From contig JAIPMN010001987.1 of NCBI GenBank assembly GCA_020650975.1, positions 1 through 50,597 on the forward strand: a stretch of 50,597 bases of DNA, written 5' to 3'. The position numbers and the translations under genes are program-made. The notes beneath the pieces are model-generated. The model saw nothing but the letters and a program-made list of their open reading frames with translations, had not been told where the DNA came from and searched no databases. Below, piece by piece: positions 27,101-37,573 of this stretch (the first letter of the stretch is position 1; the number at the start of each line of letters is the position of its first letter). The DNA is from Apostichopus californicus. Its lineage: Eukaryota > Echinodermata > Holothuroidea > Aspidochirotida > Stichopodidae.

Positions 27101-27121
27101 GCTGCCATGGAAGTGGATTAG
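12127..27121 (+). CDS. ECT2L: ECT2-like F-box and RhoGEF protein, complete, 21 coding exons
   Basis: Exons: 12127-12348, 12867-12902, 13394-13633, 13840-13977, 14351-14459, 14820-15031, 15613-15746, 16160-16304, 17115-17230, 17889-18067, 19765-19857, 20154-20342, 20717-20826, 21504-21671, 22944-23159, 23428-23636, 24048-24195, 24966-25196, 25499-25647, 26410-26582, 26991-27121 (TAG). All junctions keep phase; the total is 3348 nt, about 1115 aa (human ECT2L is about 900). Order: basic, Ser-rich N-terminus (1-74); F-box with [13 protein letters not shown] from residue 133; DUF4347-like region (about 402-545); charged helical linker; acidic region (698-769); DH domain (about 777-1005); PH domain (about 1015-1112). 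By family it should be a Rho-family GEF that may also bind SKP1; its partners are poorly known. The start ATG (12127) follows an acceptor by only 8 bases, so the 5' UTR is split. Exon 12 has two nearby AGs; only the first (20153) keeps frame. Confidence 0.92.
13394..13977 (+). other. ECT2L: F-box-encoding exons 3-4 of ECT2L
   Basis: These two exons carry the most conserved N-terminal block, residues 87-212. [13 protein letters not shown] opens a helical region. [20 protein letters not shown], then [11 protein letters not shown], form a typical F-box (Leu-Pro start, Trp near the end). Residues after it ([19 protein letters not shown]) match the conserved extension that I recall following the F-box in vertebrate ECT2L. 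The F-box is the expected SKP1-binding surface of an SCF ubiquitin ligase; whether ECT2L forms one is inference. Confidence 0.85.
16160..20342 (+). other. ECT2L: DUF4347-like region of ECT2L (exons 8-12)
   Basis: Joined across exons 8-12, the protein has [11 protein letters not shown] (402-412), then [53 protein letters not shown] and a later FAPLAAT (504-510). The pattern of a beta strand, a Tyr/Leu helix, a second strand, an amphipathic helix and an I-x-x-x-G-x-x-x-x-I segment resembles DUF4347, a domain best known from large bacterial surface proteins. I believe this assignment also exists for vertebrate ECT2L, but I cannot search. It is a fold-level resemblance, not a proven match. Confidence 0.5.
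20850..21087 (+). promoter_or_regulatory. Cluster of four X-box-like palindromes in ECT2L intron 13
   Basis: Four 13-bp imperfect palindromes of the form GTTGCY-N-RGCAAC occur in 238 bases: 20850-20862 (ATTGCTTAGCAAC), 20889-20901 (GTTGCCAAGCAAC), 20999-21011 (GTTGCTAAGCAAC) and 21075-21087 (GTTGCTATGCAAC). They resemble RFX-factor X-boxes. The second and third are 110 bases apart and share flanking AGTCTG words, so part of the cluster may be a decayed tandem duplication. Confidence 0.4.
21707..22093. mobile_element. Non-autonomous hAT-type MITE with 8-bp target duplication
   Basis: The element spans 21715-22085 (371 bp) in ECT2L intron 14. It starts CAGGGGTGGGCAACCT; the reverse complement of its end reads CTGGAGTGGGCAACCT, 14 of 16 identical. 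It is flanked by identical 8-bp copies of CTGTACAT (21707-21714 and 22086-22093), the target-site length of hAT transposases. Inside are GGCCGC and GGCCCACGGGCC stretches typical of small hAT elements. There is no transposase frame, so it would need a transposase supplied in trans. It sits only about 44 bases from the exon 14 donor. Confidence 0.85.
23428..25647 (+). other. ECT2L: DH (RhoGEF) domain of ECT2L (exons 16-19)
   Basis: Residues about 777-1005 form a Dbl-homology domain. Conserved region 1 is [17 protein letters not shown] middle helix follows ([19 protein letters not shown]). Conserved region 3 is [20 protein letters not shown] then [11 protein letters not shown], the counterpart of the common PVQRIxxYxLLLxxLLxxTP-x-HxD block, with SVR in place of PVQR. 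Dbl domains catalyse GDP/GTP exchange on Rho GTPases. The Pro-Val-Gln change leaves the activity uncertain. Confidence 0.85.
23713..24000 (+). mobile_element. tRNA-derived SINE in ECT2L intron 16
   Basis: Positions 23713-23815 resemble a class II (Leu/Ser-type) tRNA: a TGGCCGAGTG A-box core near the start, a long arm, then a GGTTTCGATATCC B-box-like segment. A tRNA-unrelated body follows (to about 23975), ending in an ATAATAATAA-rich tail. This head-body-tail order is that of a SINE mobilised by a LINE. The A and B boxes each differ from consensus, suggesting an old or inactive copy. Target-site duplications were not found, so the ends are approximate. Confidence 0.7.
26410..27121 (+). other. 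ECT2L: PH domain and C-terminus of ECT2L (exons 20-21)
   Basis: After the DH domain the protein reads [20 protein letters not shown], a strand typical of PH domains in RhoGEFs, then [20 protein letters not shown] and [20 protein letters not shown]. The C-terminal helix contains the conserved Trp ([15 protein letters not shown]). In Dbl proteins this module positions the DH domain and binds lipids or partners. Confidence 0.75.
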
Positions 27122-28871
27122 ATTAGAGTCACCCTTAACATTCATACCAAAGTCAGTCAGTAATTAAACATAATAAGGGTATTATCCGAAAGGGAAAGGC
27201 TTTCCCATGCGAACAAAGAATGCGTTTCCTTCGCAAACATATCCTTCACAAACAAGAACATTTCCCATGGATTACTTTCCAGCCAGTATGTGGATAATTG
27301 GGTGGCAGGCTTGAAAAGGTTGTTCAGAGGTCCTCAATCTGTGATGCTGTTTAGCGTCCCTTCCTCAATGGGCCCACAAGAATGAAAGAACAGCCTTTTG
27401 TTGATTATGATTTTAAAAGAATAATGCAGAGGTAAATTGTTTTTTATCGAATAAGAATAAGGGTCATCGTCTTAAAGATCTTGATGCAGTTTGCATCCAG
27501 TGTCCAACTGTCACAGCTTTTGTACCAGTGGGTGAATGGGTGGGTGGGTGGAGAAGAGATTAAGAGGGGGGTATGGAGACAATAGAGGCTAGAAAAATAT
27601 GAGCACCAAAGGGTTTGACCATTTGTGCCTTACACTCTTGTTTTTTCTTCTTTGGTTCTTTGATGATTTAATCTTGGTGTCATTTAAGAACCATTAGTAT
27701 TTAATAACTGTTTCTGTTTTGTTTTTAATTTGATAACCTCAAAAGGTTACTAAATAGAAAAAGTCCTCATTACTAATCTAATCCCAGTTATGATTATGAT
27801 TATTATGAATATATTTTCCCCTTTGTTAGACGTTTCACTATTATAGCAATTTTCAAACAGGACCAAAAAATATGATGGTATAAGTAAGATGATGAGCATC
27901 ATGTACGGAGGAAATATTATGAAATGAGCGACAAGGCTGTATTATGTGTTTTTGCTTTAATTATTAATTAATATGTATATAATCATATGCAAAAATTTAT
28001 CATTTCATATATATTCTATCGTGCAAGAAGCTTTTAGGTGTGTCCAGGTAGGATAGTCATTCTCTATTCATGAATAGCACCACCTCTAAATAAAATTCAT
28101 TTTCAATCAGTGCGTGCTAATTTCCGTATCTGTATTTTGTAACTTCCACGCAATAAAATTGTCAGAACCCAAGCCTGCCTGTTTGTAACTTGGATTTGGT
28201 GAGGTGTTTCTCTGCCTACATCTGGTGTCTGATGGGCTTTACTGTAATATTACAATTGTATACCAAAGTACCAATCAGAGCTCTTTGAATTTTTTTTTGG
28301 GGGGGGGGGCTGGGGGAAGGCAAAGAAATTGAATTTTTCATTTTTGGCTGTTTCAGTGTGTTCTGTGGAGATTACATTGAATAAAATCCCATTATTTGTC
28401 AAATTTACATACCTTGAGCTTCTTTAAAGATCCTTCATATATATATATATATAATTTCTAGTTTTCTTTGCAAGCTTGAAATGTCTGCAATTGTAGCTTG
28501 TAAGAAATGTCTTGGGTAAAGCAAAATCTTTTACCAAGGCTGCTATCCTGTTTTGTTTGTTTCTCCTTTGGACACATTATCTAATAAAGTTTGCTATCTT
28601 CTTTTGTAAATGCAATAACTTATTAAACACCTTGATCATCGCTGAACATTTATTTACTTCTTTATTTTTGTCTTCCATTAATGTAATTCTCAACAGCACA
28701 CCTTTTATAATATGGTGTGCATGGGTATTCAGTTTGTATGATATATATACCTAAGTGACCTGTTCTATTTGAATTTCAAGTACTGCATAGAATTCAAGAG
28801 GTTGATCAAGCAGTTTTGGTGAGGGAGTTGCAAAAGTCGAAAGTTGTGGGATTAAATACACACCCTGTTGT
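27122..28871 (+). other. ECT2L 3' UTR and downstream flank
   Basis: No coding exon is seen. Candidate AATAAA polyadenylation signals lie at 28089-28094 and 28152-28157, about 970-1030 bases after the stop codon. An AT repeat (28437-28453) and a G run (28301-28310) are present. Positions 27602-27647 share GGGTTTGACCATT and CACTCTTGTT words with 25397-25438 in ECT2L intron 18, a small dispersed repeat. Confidence 0.35.
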
Positions 28872-29420
28872 TCCAGTAACACCTCTACACCACACCTCTC
28901 TCTACACCACACCTCTCTCTACACCATACCTCTCACTACACCATACCTCTCACTATACCATGCCTTTCTCTACACCATACCTTTCTCTAAATCATACCTC
29001 TCTCCACACCATACCTCTCTCTACACCATACCTTTCACTACACCATACCTCTCTCCACACCATACCTTCACTACACCATACCTTCACTACACCATACCTC
29101 TCTCTACACCATACCTTTCACTACACCATACCTCTCTCTACACCATACCTCTCTCCACACCACACCTCTCTCTACACCATACCTCTCTACACCATATCTC
29201 TCATTACACCATACCATTTTCTACACCATACCTCTCTCTATACCACACCTTTCTCTACACCATACCTCTCTCTACACCATTCCTCTCACTACACCATACC
29301 TCTCTCTACACCATACCTTTTACTACACCATACCATTCTCTACACCATATACCTTTCTCTACACCATACCTTTCTCTACACCATACATTTCTCTACACCA
29401 TACATTTCTCTACCAAACCT
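28872..29420. repeat. 17-bp minisatellite (ACCATACCTCTCTCTAC)n
   Basis: About 30 imperfect copies of a 17-bp unit, consensus ACCATACCTCTCTCTAC, with 15- and 16-bp variants and ACCTTTC/ACCTTCAC substitutions. Because 17 is not a multiple of 3, three units read as a 17-residue protein repeat. This gives an open frame of about 226 codons at 28816-29496 (Ser-Leu-His-His-Thr and Thr-Pro-Tyr-Leu words), which I regard as non-coding. Confidence 0.9.
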
Positions 29421-29811
29421 TTTCTCTTGTACGGTGTTTAAGATATTTGTACTGTGTATATTAAACGGTGACATCTTCTATTTGAATTTTGAATGATGCA
29501 TTTAAAATGTCAAGAGGTTGATCAAACACATTTTGGTGAGTTGCACAAATAGCATATTAGTTAGAACTTATCCAATGGTCACTAAGCGTTGTCCCAACTT
29601 CTGTTTTGTTATTCAACAAAAATGTGACAGGAAATTGCCATATTTCCAGAAGTACTTTTCTTAAACAGTTTTCTAATCGTAGCATCGTCTGCAGAGGATG
29701 TGACCTGGGATTGAGTTTCCGAGTTGAATGTCTTACAGAACCGGTGTGTCATGGATGGTAGTGACAGATACAGAAGTACAGTCATCCTGAACCATAACTT
29801 TCAGTCTGTTT

Positions 29812-30060
29812 CAGTAACAGATCTAGGATCTATTGTTAAGGGCGAGGAATCAAGAGGAAAGGGTCATAGATAGGGGAATTACTGTGAATTTCCTACAAAA
29901 AAGGCAGTGCAAAAGAATGTAATGTGTGCAAGTTCAAAAAGAATGGTACATAAATGTCAACTATGAATCTTGTGATAACAAATTTCGTAGCTAGTTTTAA
30001 TGCCCCCACCATGGGGGGATACATCCCCCACCCAAGGGTCCTCACCTGGATCTGCCTCTG
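29812..30060. mobile_element. Possible short MITE with degenerate inverted ends
   Basis: The left end CAGTAACAGATCTAGG and the reverse complement of the right end, CAGAGGCAGATCCAGG, match at 12 of 16 positions. Both flanks carry TGTTT next to the element, which could be a 5-bp target duplication. The 249-bp interior has no coding frame and contains CCCCC/GGGGG stretches. Terminal-repeat decay and the short target repeat leave the superfamily unclear. Confidence 0.4.
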
Positions 30061-32350
30061 TGTTTATCGTATTCTGACAGCCCATATTGGTTGAGAGTAA
30101 TTTTTGCCCTGAGAATGTCAATGCAATACTGTCCATTCAGATTGGTGAGATTCACATTTTCGGCATTAAAGCAGCATTTTGCGTCCTTTTCTATGATTTT
30201 TCTCAACCTCACTGACTACACTATGCCATAACGACATACATAACTAGCTTATCTATTTTAATCTTACTTCAAATGGTGGCATAAAATAAGATATTTTCCG
30301 TTGGGATCCCAATAAACCTCGCCCATAATATGAATATTTAAACACTACGAACGTCATTTACCAATACGTATTACAACACCATGCTTGATTTGTGTAGTCT
30401 ATATGGCAGTTGTACCAAGGAATTCCATAACAACTCCCTGGTTGTACCAATGCAAAGTCTCGAATCTATTTTCAGCAACGGCTCATAACTAAACCTGCAT
30501 CTCTGATTGGTTGAATTCAAACTAGTGGGTTTGGGGGAACTGTATGCGATTAATTTTAAATGTGGAATTTGTCGTAGACACTTTTCTCATCTGCAAATAT
30601 CCTTAATTACTCGCCAATTAAGGTTGTTGGCAGGGAAAAACTTGGCTAATATCTTAGTTTGCTGTTTTGTGATTGATATATGTAAAAAACTCGATGGACA
30701 TGTCAAAAAGTAGAAAATGGCGACCAGACGCAAAATGCTGCGTTAAGGAAGCCATCTGTGAATCTCTAGTCGAAATGTGATCTATTTTTATTACATCCTG
30801 TCAACAAGATCATGTGCGAAACCAGAAGTGACTTTTCTCTCCGTAATTTATGTCGCCATGCCAACCTTCTTACATTAGGATACCGACTTGTGAAGATAGT
30901 CTGTGTCAACATCTGATACGAGAATCATACGGTACTGCGAGTAACACTGTCAGGATATCGTAACTTTCATGTAATCATGTCATAAACTTGTGATAAGGGG
31001 GTTGGCAGAGCTGACAATTATAGTTAATTTCAGCATCGGTAGGCGATACATCATGACTGAGGGAGGTGTAAATCTTGAAACTTTTATTGCGCTGTTAATT
31101 AATCTCTCAGGCTACAGGAAAGTGAGTGACATCATCATCATAGCCAAATTTAGCTAAGGAAAGAGGTGAATTTTTGCCATTTATTACTTCAAGACTTTAT
31201 TCAAAATCTCACAAATGGTAAATGTCATTTTCATTGAAAGTTTAAACTTTGTAGTAAATTGAACAATTAACAAAATTCAATCATCAACAAAAATGAATGA
31301 ATATTATAGATGTATCATATTTTGATTACAAAGAAGCAAAAAAGAAATTTTAAGAGGATACCAATAATTTCATATTTATTTAAGCAAGAGACATTACCTA
31401 GCAATAGATATAACTGGGCAAAGAAAGATACCTGAATGGAATAATCAGCTTTTTCTAAGTACACAGGAACTAAGGCACCAACATTATGAGAAAATATTCC
31501 ACCAAGATCACATATGAAATTTGACTGTCTATGTGGTAAGTCTACAATAAAATCATGCCCACTGTGGTTGTTTCCTTAATATTGAAGACTATGAAAGACA
31601 ATTGGAATGGCAGTGGTTTTAATTGGTAATGCCAAAATTTTGTAATACAAAAGTTACCTAAATAAAATAATTTTATATATATAAATGTTGGAACAAATTA
31701 CTAAATTGTATAGATATGAATTTTGAGTAAACTTTGTCAAATCAAGGTTTTTCATCAATAATTTCTTTTCTACTTTGGATTGGGTCGATAAACATCTCTG
31801 TATATCATATTTCGGATTTTCTTTTAACAAGAAATGCTTAATGATGGACGATTAATTAAACTTCACAGTTGATGCACACATATTGTTACTTGTATAAGAA
31901 TGAATATTTTTTCATGTATTTGATATCAATACACAATAGGTAATAGCAAGGTGATGACCTAAAGAAACAAACATCTGTGAATACTGCTGTATAATCTGAA
32001 AGTTGTTTTTATTGCACAGTTTGAGTAAAATTGTTTATTATTTCAACTTTCAGTTTGAGTAAAATTGTTATTATTTCAATACGAACTAAAGAAAAACAGT
32101 GTTGCTGGTCGACGTCTGATAGTAAAAAAATTGCTGTAGGTAAGATGACCAAATCTTGTTTCTTGATATGATACCTAGGAATGCAACAAGCTATTCCTAC
32201 CTAAAAGTGAATAAACCAGCTTTCTTCTAGGTTCCATAATTTAAGGGGAAGAACAACATCCATGCCTATAGCAGATCAAACATGGGCTCTGTAAAAGGTA
32301 TCGTAACTTCTTCACTGAGGTATGTTAATGCCAGGAGTATTTGAGTTGCA
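30061..32350. other. Intergenic region between the convergent ECT2L and CHP-like genes
   Basis: AT-rich, with only short open frames of random character. An imperfect local duplication of about 34 bp (CAGTTTGAGTAAAATTGTT, then ATTATTTCAA) occurs at 32018-32080. On the minus strand the AATAAA hexamers at 32039-32034 and 32013-32008 lie about 310-340 bases past the CHP-like stop and are candidate polyadenylation signals. Confidence 0.4.
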
Positions 32351-35300
32351 TCAGGCTGAGAGACGTAGATCGATGGTCATCTTTTCATGCAGTTCTTGAG
32401 GTCTGACAAACTGTAGGCAAAGATGGGTGACAACAGGTGAAATATGACTACCGTAGTCAAATCCGAGGGCATGGGTGCAAAAATGAGTAACGTTTTAAAA
32501 CTTACAAGAAACTGTACAGAAATTTTTGTTTTTTGAACAGTTCGCAATATATTATTTGGCATGATACCCGTGTCTTTGGGAGATCATGTGTTTTCACAAT
32601 CATGTCATTTTGGATCGGACATCAAGAGCCAAAGTTAGACCTCAAGGACAATTCTGTCACCCTCTTCTTGAAGTTCTGTTTTAAATTCATGGAACACTTG
32701 TGGGCATATGATGAAAATTATTATTATTATTATTCCCATGTTGACCAGGCCCCTTAACCCACCCTAGGTCCTGGTGCTGAACCTTCTGTCCTCACCCAAC
32801 CCTATCTCCTTATCACACCTGATTCCTGGAAATGACTGAACATACTATTATAGTATCATTCCTTTGTCTTAACATTTAAAAACCTATTTATTTACGATAG
32901 CAGTTTGCATTTAATAACCACATGTGTGGGATACTGTACTTATGCAACTTTGTTGGAACATCTTAACAAGTCCTAAAATTTGATTGAAAATTGTTAATCC
33001 ACCCGGATGCTCACGAAAGAAAGAACCAACGAAAGTACGGACGGAAGCAAGAAAGGAAGAAATAAAATCCTGCTGAGGAAAATTACTTTGATGAAGTCCT
33101 GGTATCCCATAATTCCCTTCTCATCTAAGTCGTCTCTCTGCAGTACCCTCTGAACAAATGCCACTATCTGAGCATCGGATAAGGCCGGGTTGAAGATACT
33201 TTTGAAAAGGCGGAAGAATTCATCGAACCTCACGTGACCTTCCTTGTGGATATCCAGAGATTGAAACAAAGCTGTATAAGAAATTTATGAAGAGTTAACG
33301 CATTGAAAAGAACTAAGGCAACCTTCAGTGTTTAAATGTCCTGATGTGCTTAAAAGAATGAGATAGACGTCACAGGTAAAATTAGGAAGCAGGTACAAAT
33401 GTGTACGGGTGGGGGGGGGGGGGAACGGTTTGACAGATGGTGAATCTTTCAAGCTGTGGCATGCATGGTGTTTTGCATCACTGCAGTGCACCAACCTCCC
33501 GGCAGATTTATCAAAAGTCACTTTGCATATGTATACTTTCTCTTCCCATATATAAATTAACCATTTTTAACCACTGCCCCCCACCCCCATCCCTCATTGC
33601 CCTCTACCTTGGTACCCTCATTCCCCTTCATGTTTGCATTGTTACCTCATTGTTCTCCCCAATCCCACCTCCCTCATTGTTTTCCCCTCCCATCTACTTT
33701 TTGTCAAACCATTCTCATCAAAGAAAGGTTACTAAAAGTATATATATATATAATTTAAATGTTTTATCCTAATTAAGCTCAAGAGCACTGTCCATTCCGA
33801 CGACAAAACAGAATACTTACATCATTAGCTTTTCTTCCTGCATTCCAAAAAAGTCATTTATGTTAAAAACCAAATAACCTTACACATTGTCAATCTTCAT
33901 GAGCTATGATGGGAATTATGACACATTTTCCATGACAGATGTCTGTTGTTTTGATTTACATCACACGTAATGCCTGACTGGGAATGGACGTCAGGGTGGC
34001 CTTGCGACGCTCACGGCAAATCTCACCTTGAGCAGTCTGTGACAGTATTAGCATCCTTACAAGCAACATATATGTGAAGGACAAACTGAGTTCTGTAATA
34101 CAGACTGCTAAGATTTCAATCAGATTATGCCAGAGAGATTCTGCAGGTCATAATATTAAACGGCGAATGCCGTTGTCTCTTTTGAAATGAAGAGCAGAAT
34201 TGAAAATGAACGTGCTGCAAAATACCTTCATTAATATTCGGAACCAAATTACTTTAGTAGAGCATAATTATGTTGTTAGTTAAGCGATTCTACTTTGGGC
34301 ATGTTGGCCTTTGAGGTTTTGATGCATGAACCAAAAGAGTAGCAGGAAATATGGGTTGAAGTGAGAGGAATGGGAAAATGTTGCGTGGGGGGGTGGGAGG
34401 ATTTTCTTTCTTTTGTTCTTTCTCACTTAGCCCCTGCCGGTAGGTTCAAAATGTCTTACAATTTTCCTGCATTTATTATTTAAATGTCTTTTTCTAAAAA
34501 AAATGTCTGCATAAAAATGTGATATTACTGACCTTTACTTTTCTCTTGAAAAGTTGCCTTGCTACTCAAGACCGATAGAAGCAGCAGATAGCTTTCAGGG
34601 TGAATTTTACGTTTGCCCTCTTTAAGATACGACCAAGTCAACCTTCTTGCAAACGGACTGCCGCTTAATTCGGGTGAATTCAGCAGCACGTCTATGGGTA
34701 TACCTGCCGAGCCATTTGGAGATGTGTCATAGTTTGCATACCGTTGCAGCAAAAGTTTGATTTCTTTCTCATCGACTGAAAATAAGAACATTTATCATTA
34801 ACATTCAAGAGAGAGTAACTATCATGATCAGTGGTGAAAGTTTCTGTGACAGGTGGAACGAGGTTCAAAGACGTTTTTCAGGAAGTAGGGGCCACTTGAT
34901 GGTAATAACCATAGGTCATTTTTGGCATTTTTTAATCCATTTAACTTAACTTTATGCTCCTTTTGATGTATAGAGCTACATATGATGTACAGTCAGTTGG
35001 ATGAATAATTAATGTTTCTGCTATTTCAGGCTGTTTTTTTTATTCTTGTTTCAAGTTAGTAAAGAAAATGCACCCAAGAAGAGTGGATTACATGTAGGAG
35101 TTAACATCTCCTTCAAATTTCTGTACCCTATAATGAGGGGGGGGGGGTGTTTGGCAAATAGGGGGCCATCCAGACCCTGGTCCTGCTTACTTTCACCCTT
35201 GATCATGATATGTATGACCTTCCAATTTCAAACTTGTGATAATTTTGCACAATTCTGTCAGAATGAGACTCTTAAAACTATTAAATCCTAGTGGCTGGCA

Positions 35301-36151
35301 TCTCAAAATACTTTAATAGAATACAGTGTTTGTGATGTTGTTCATGAAGGAAATAAACTACTCGCAGGTGTTAATGAAGCATTTAAAACTCATCTATTTC
35401 TATGCTCTAATGAGGTTTAAACGATAATTTCTTTTTTGTTTTTTTGTAGTGTCAGTGCAACAGTATGATTATTTCTAGGTATTTATTAAAAGTCACAACA
35501 TATCTATCTATTCTGGCCACAACCATCCAAAATTATTTAATTTGATCTGTGGATTGTGCATTTTGCAACCAATTTTGGCAGCAAGATTACTAGATTTAAC
35601 TTCAGAAACCAATTATGAAAGGCTGCATTTATACTGTTACCATACGATTTTCACTCAAGAAACACTAGGCTTGATTGTACAGAACGATTCGGTCCTGCAC
35701 GAAACATGGGAGAGTGGGTCATTACGGGAGGTTGTGTGTTTGTGGAATAATATGAACCTCCTAGAAGGGGATATCTCAGGCCCTTCTTAAAGCTAAATAT
35801 ATTTCTAGTAGAATACAATCACCTTTGATGCATTTATTTATAAATGAAATGGGAAATATTTTCTTTGGTAAAGCATATTAAATGAAATGGAATTGCTGCA
35901 TAATGTGCCTACTTGTTACACAAACGGATCTTGTGTGCTCCTGTTTCTGTGTACACAGAGAAATCTGCAATTATAATTGGTGGACATTTCTTAAACCTCA
36001 AACATCTCATATAAATGACTATACCTGACATATAAATGACTCCCCATGATTTGTTCAGAGACGAATTGACGACAAAACATAAATACTTACAATGCGTTTT
36101 TTCCTCAAGTTCCTTCACTTTTTCTGGGGTGAGAGTAGCCACCTGATTTCC
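32351..36151 (-). CDS. Calcineurin B homologous protein/tescalcin-like EF-hand protein, start exon not placed
   Basis: Minus-strand exons in phase: 36151-36091, 34775-34533, 33271-33087, 32410-32351 (TGA). The product is about 182 aa from GNQVATLTPEKVKELEEKTHF; CHP proteins are about 195. It aligns along its length with CHP1-3/tescalcin: start (EKVKELEEKTHF), first pseudo-EF region (KEIKLLLQRYANYD), an EF loop DIHKEGHVRFDE, a last EF loop DLDEKGIMGYQD and the C-terminal HEKMTIDLRLSA, like the family's EQKMSIRFLH ending. Both loops lack several calcium ligands: position 5 is Glu and Lys, and position 12 of the last loop is Asp. There is no ATG in the first exon. If Met ends an upstream exon (ATG before GTAATA at 36957 or GTAAAC at 37524, minus strand), the protein would begin MGNQ, a plausible myristoylation start. 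Exon 2 could instead end at 34539, also in phase. Family membership is firm; the subtype is not. Confidence 0.8.
33411..33423. repeat. Homopolymer G run
   Basis: An uninterrupted run of 13 G follows GTGTACGGGT in intron 3 of the CHP-like gene. Similar runs occur at 35141-35148, 44993-45002, 48870-48880 and 49813-49825. Run lengths in such tracts are often unreliable in assemblies. Confidence 0.7.
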
Positions 36152-37573
36152 CTTAGATTGAATAGAAAACGAAATGAATATTATACATCAAAATCTCACA
36201 TGAACAGAACAAGACTATGTTTGAAAAGTTCTAACCAGATGGGTAGGCTTGGTTTTAGATAGCAGTAATCTTTGATTTTTTCCTGTTATACATGCATTCG
36301 CATGTCTATTAATGGCAACTGCTCTAACTTGCTGATATTAAGTGTTGTCATTTATCAACAAGCTATCGACTTCAAGATTTGGACAAATTTCTTCACAAAT
36401 TTGACATAATTAGTTATATAATTGAAGCAAATTTGGTCATTAATGCACTCACAGATCTGGTCAATGATGTACACTAAAGTACATTAAAGTACACCAGAAA
36501 TGCCTTTAACCTTTTTGACTTTCTAGGAAACCCATGGATATTTGCAGAATGATCACAATTTTTTATTTGAGCCTCATGTCTCTGATAACACTTAATCAAA
36601 AGTGCAAGCATATGGGAGCTACGCCACAGTGCAAACTTTATATTTCTTTGCGGGTTCAATCTGAGGAGAAAGTGGTCCAGTATGTAACAGTTTCTGGCTA
36701 TGTTGACAGGTAAAAGGCCACAACATATAGGCCTATTATAATTATTTAGGTCAAGGCCTATGTTTATTGTTACTGTTATGCTGAACCTCGACTACATATG
36801 CAAAAGTTAGTTTCCTTTAAATACTAACGAAGTCAAATCACTTATGCTCGAATAGGCCTATAAGTATAACGTTAGTATTATTTTTTAAAATAGGCTGAAC
36901 AGTAACACTTCAAGTTCAACGAAAGCATAGCAGGCTGCTGCCTCCCTGTATTACCATACTATAATGTTGTGATTCAATTTTCACAACGTGAATCTCAAAG
37001 TAAAGAGTTTTGTAGGCAAGCATCGGCTACATCGTCGTGAAATATTAATCTACAATTGACAGAGATTCAACAATTTCTTCTTGAGTAATCTGTGGCGATT
37101 TTACAAGTAGAGCCTAAGTTGCACACACGCTATCCGTGATTTCCCGTCCTCAGATCTTGGACTGTCATTGCAGATTGCATATTGTTGTCAAGTAAAATGA
37201 GCCAATGTAAACAATATTGCCGATTTACTAAAGTGAAAGAAAAGAATGTTAATGAAGCTATATTTTACACTAAAAGTTCTTAATATTATTATGGTGTCTA
37301 AACAATATTTCCAAAAATATTATCAGATATTCGTGTGAGATATTTCCCAACACCTTGCATCCTACTGAAGATATAGTATTTTCTTCACACCACGATAATA
37401 ATGAGTGAAAGGTCGACTGGCAAACTTTACATCCGGGCGTTTTGTGTCTCATGAATATTTACAAATTACAGACCAATTTTCAGATCGGGAGCATTTTAGA
37501 GCTACAGTCGGGGATGTTTACCATGGAATTATTCTTTTTCTTTGAGGATTTTATGGAAATATAATCTATCACA
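36152..37573. promoter_or_regulatory. Divergent promoter region between the CHP-like gene (-) and STXBP5 (+)
   Basis: The two genes are transcribed away from each other across about 1.4 kb, which must hold the STXBP5 5' UTR and the unplaced CHP-like first exon. TAGGCCTA-type words cluster at 36726-36765 and 36851-36895. Two minus-strand ATG-GT junctions (36957-36953 and 37524-37520) are candidates for the CHP-like start exon. If the second is used, the two 5' regions nearly meet. No TATA box was clear. Confidence 0.45.

Noticed and set aside
28816..29496. 226-codon plus-strand open frame
   Set aside because: It is produced by the 17-bp minisatellite and has no gene context or splice signals.
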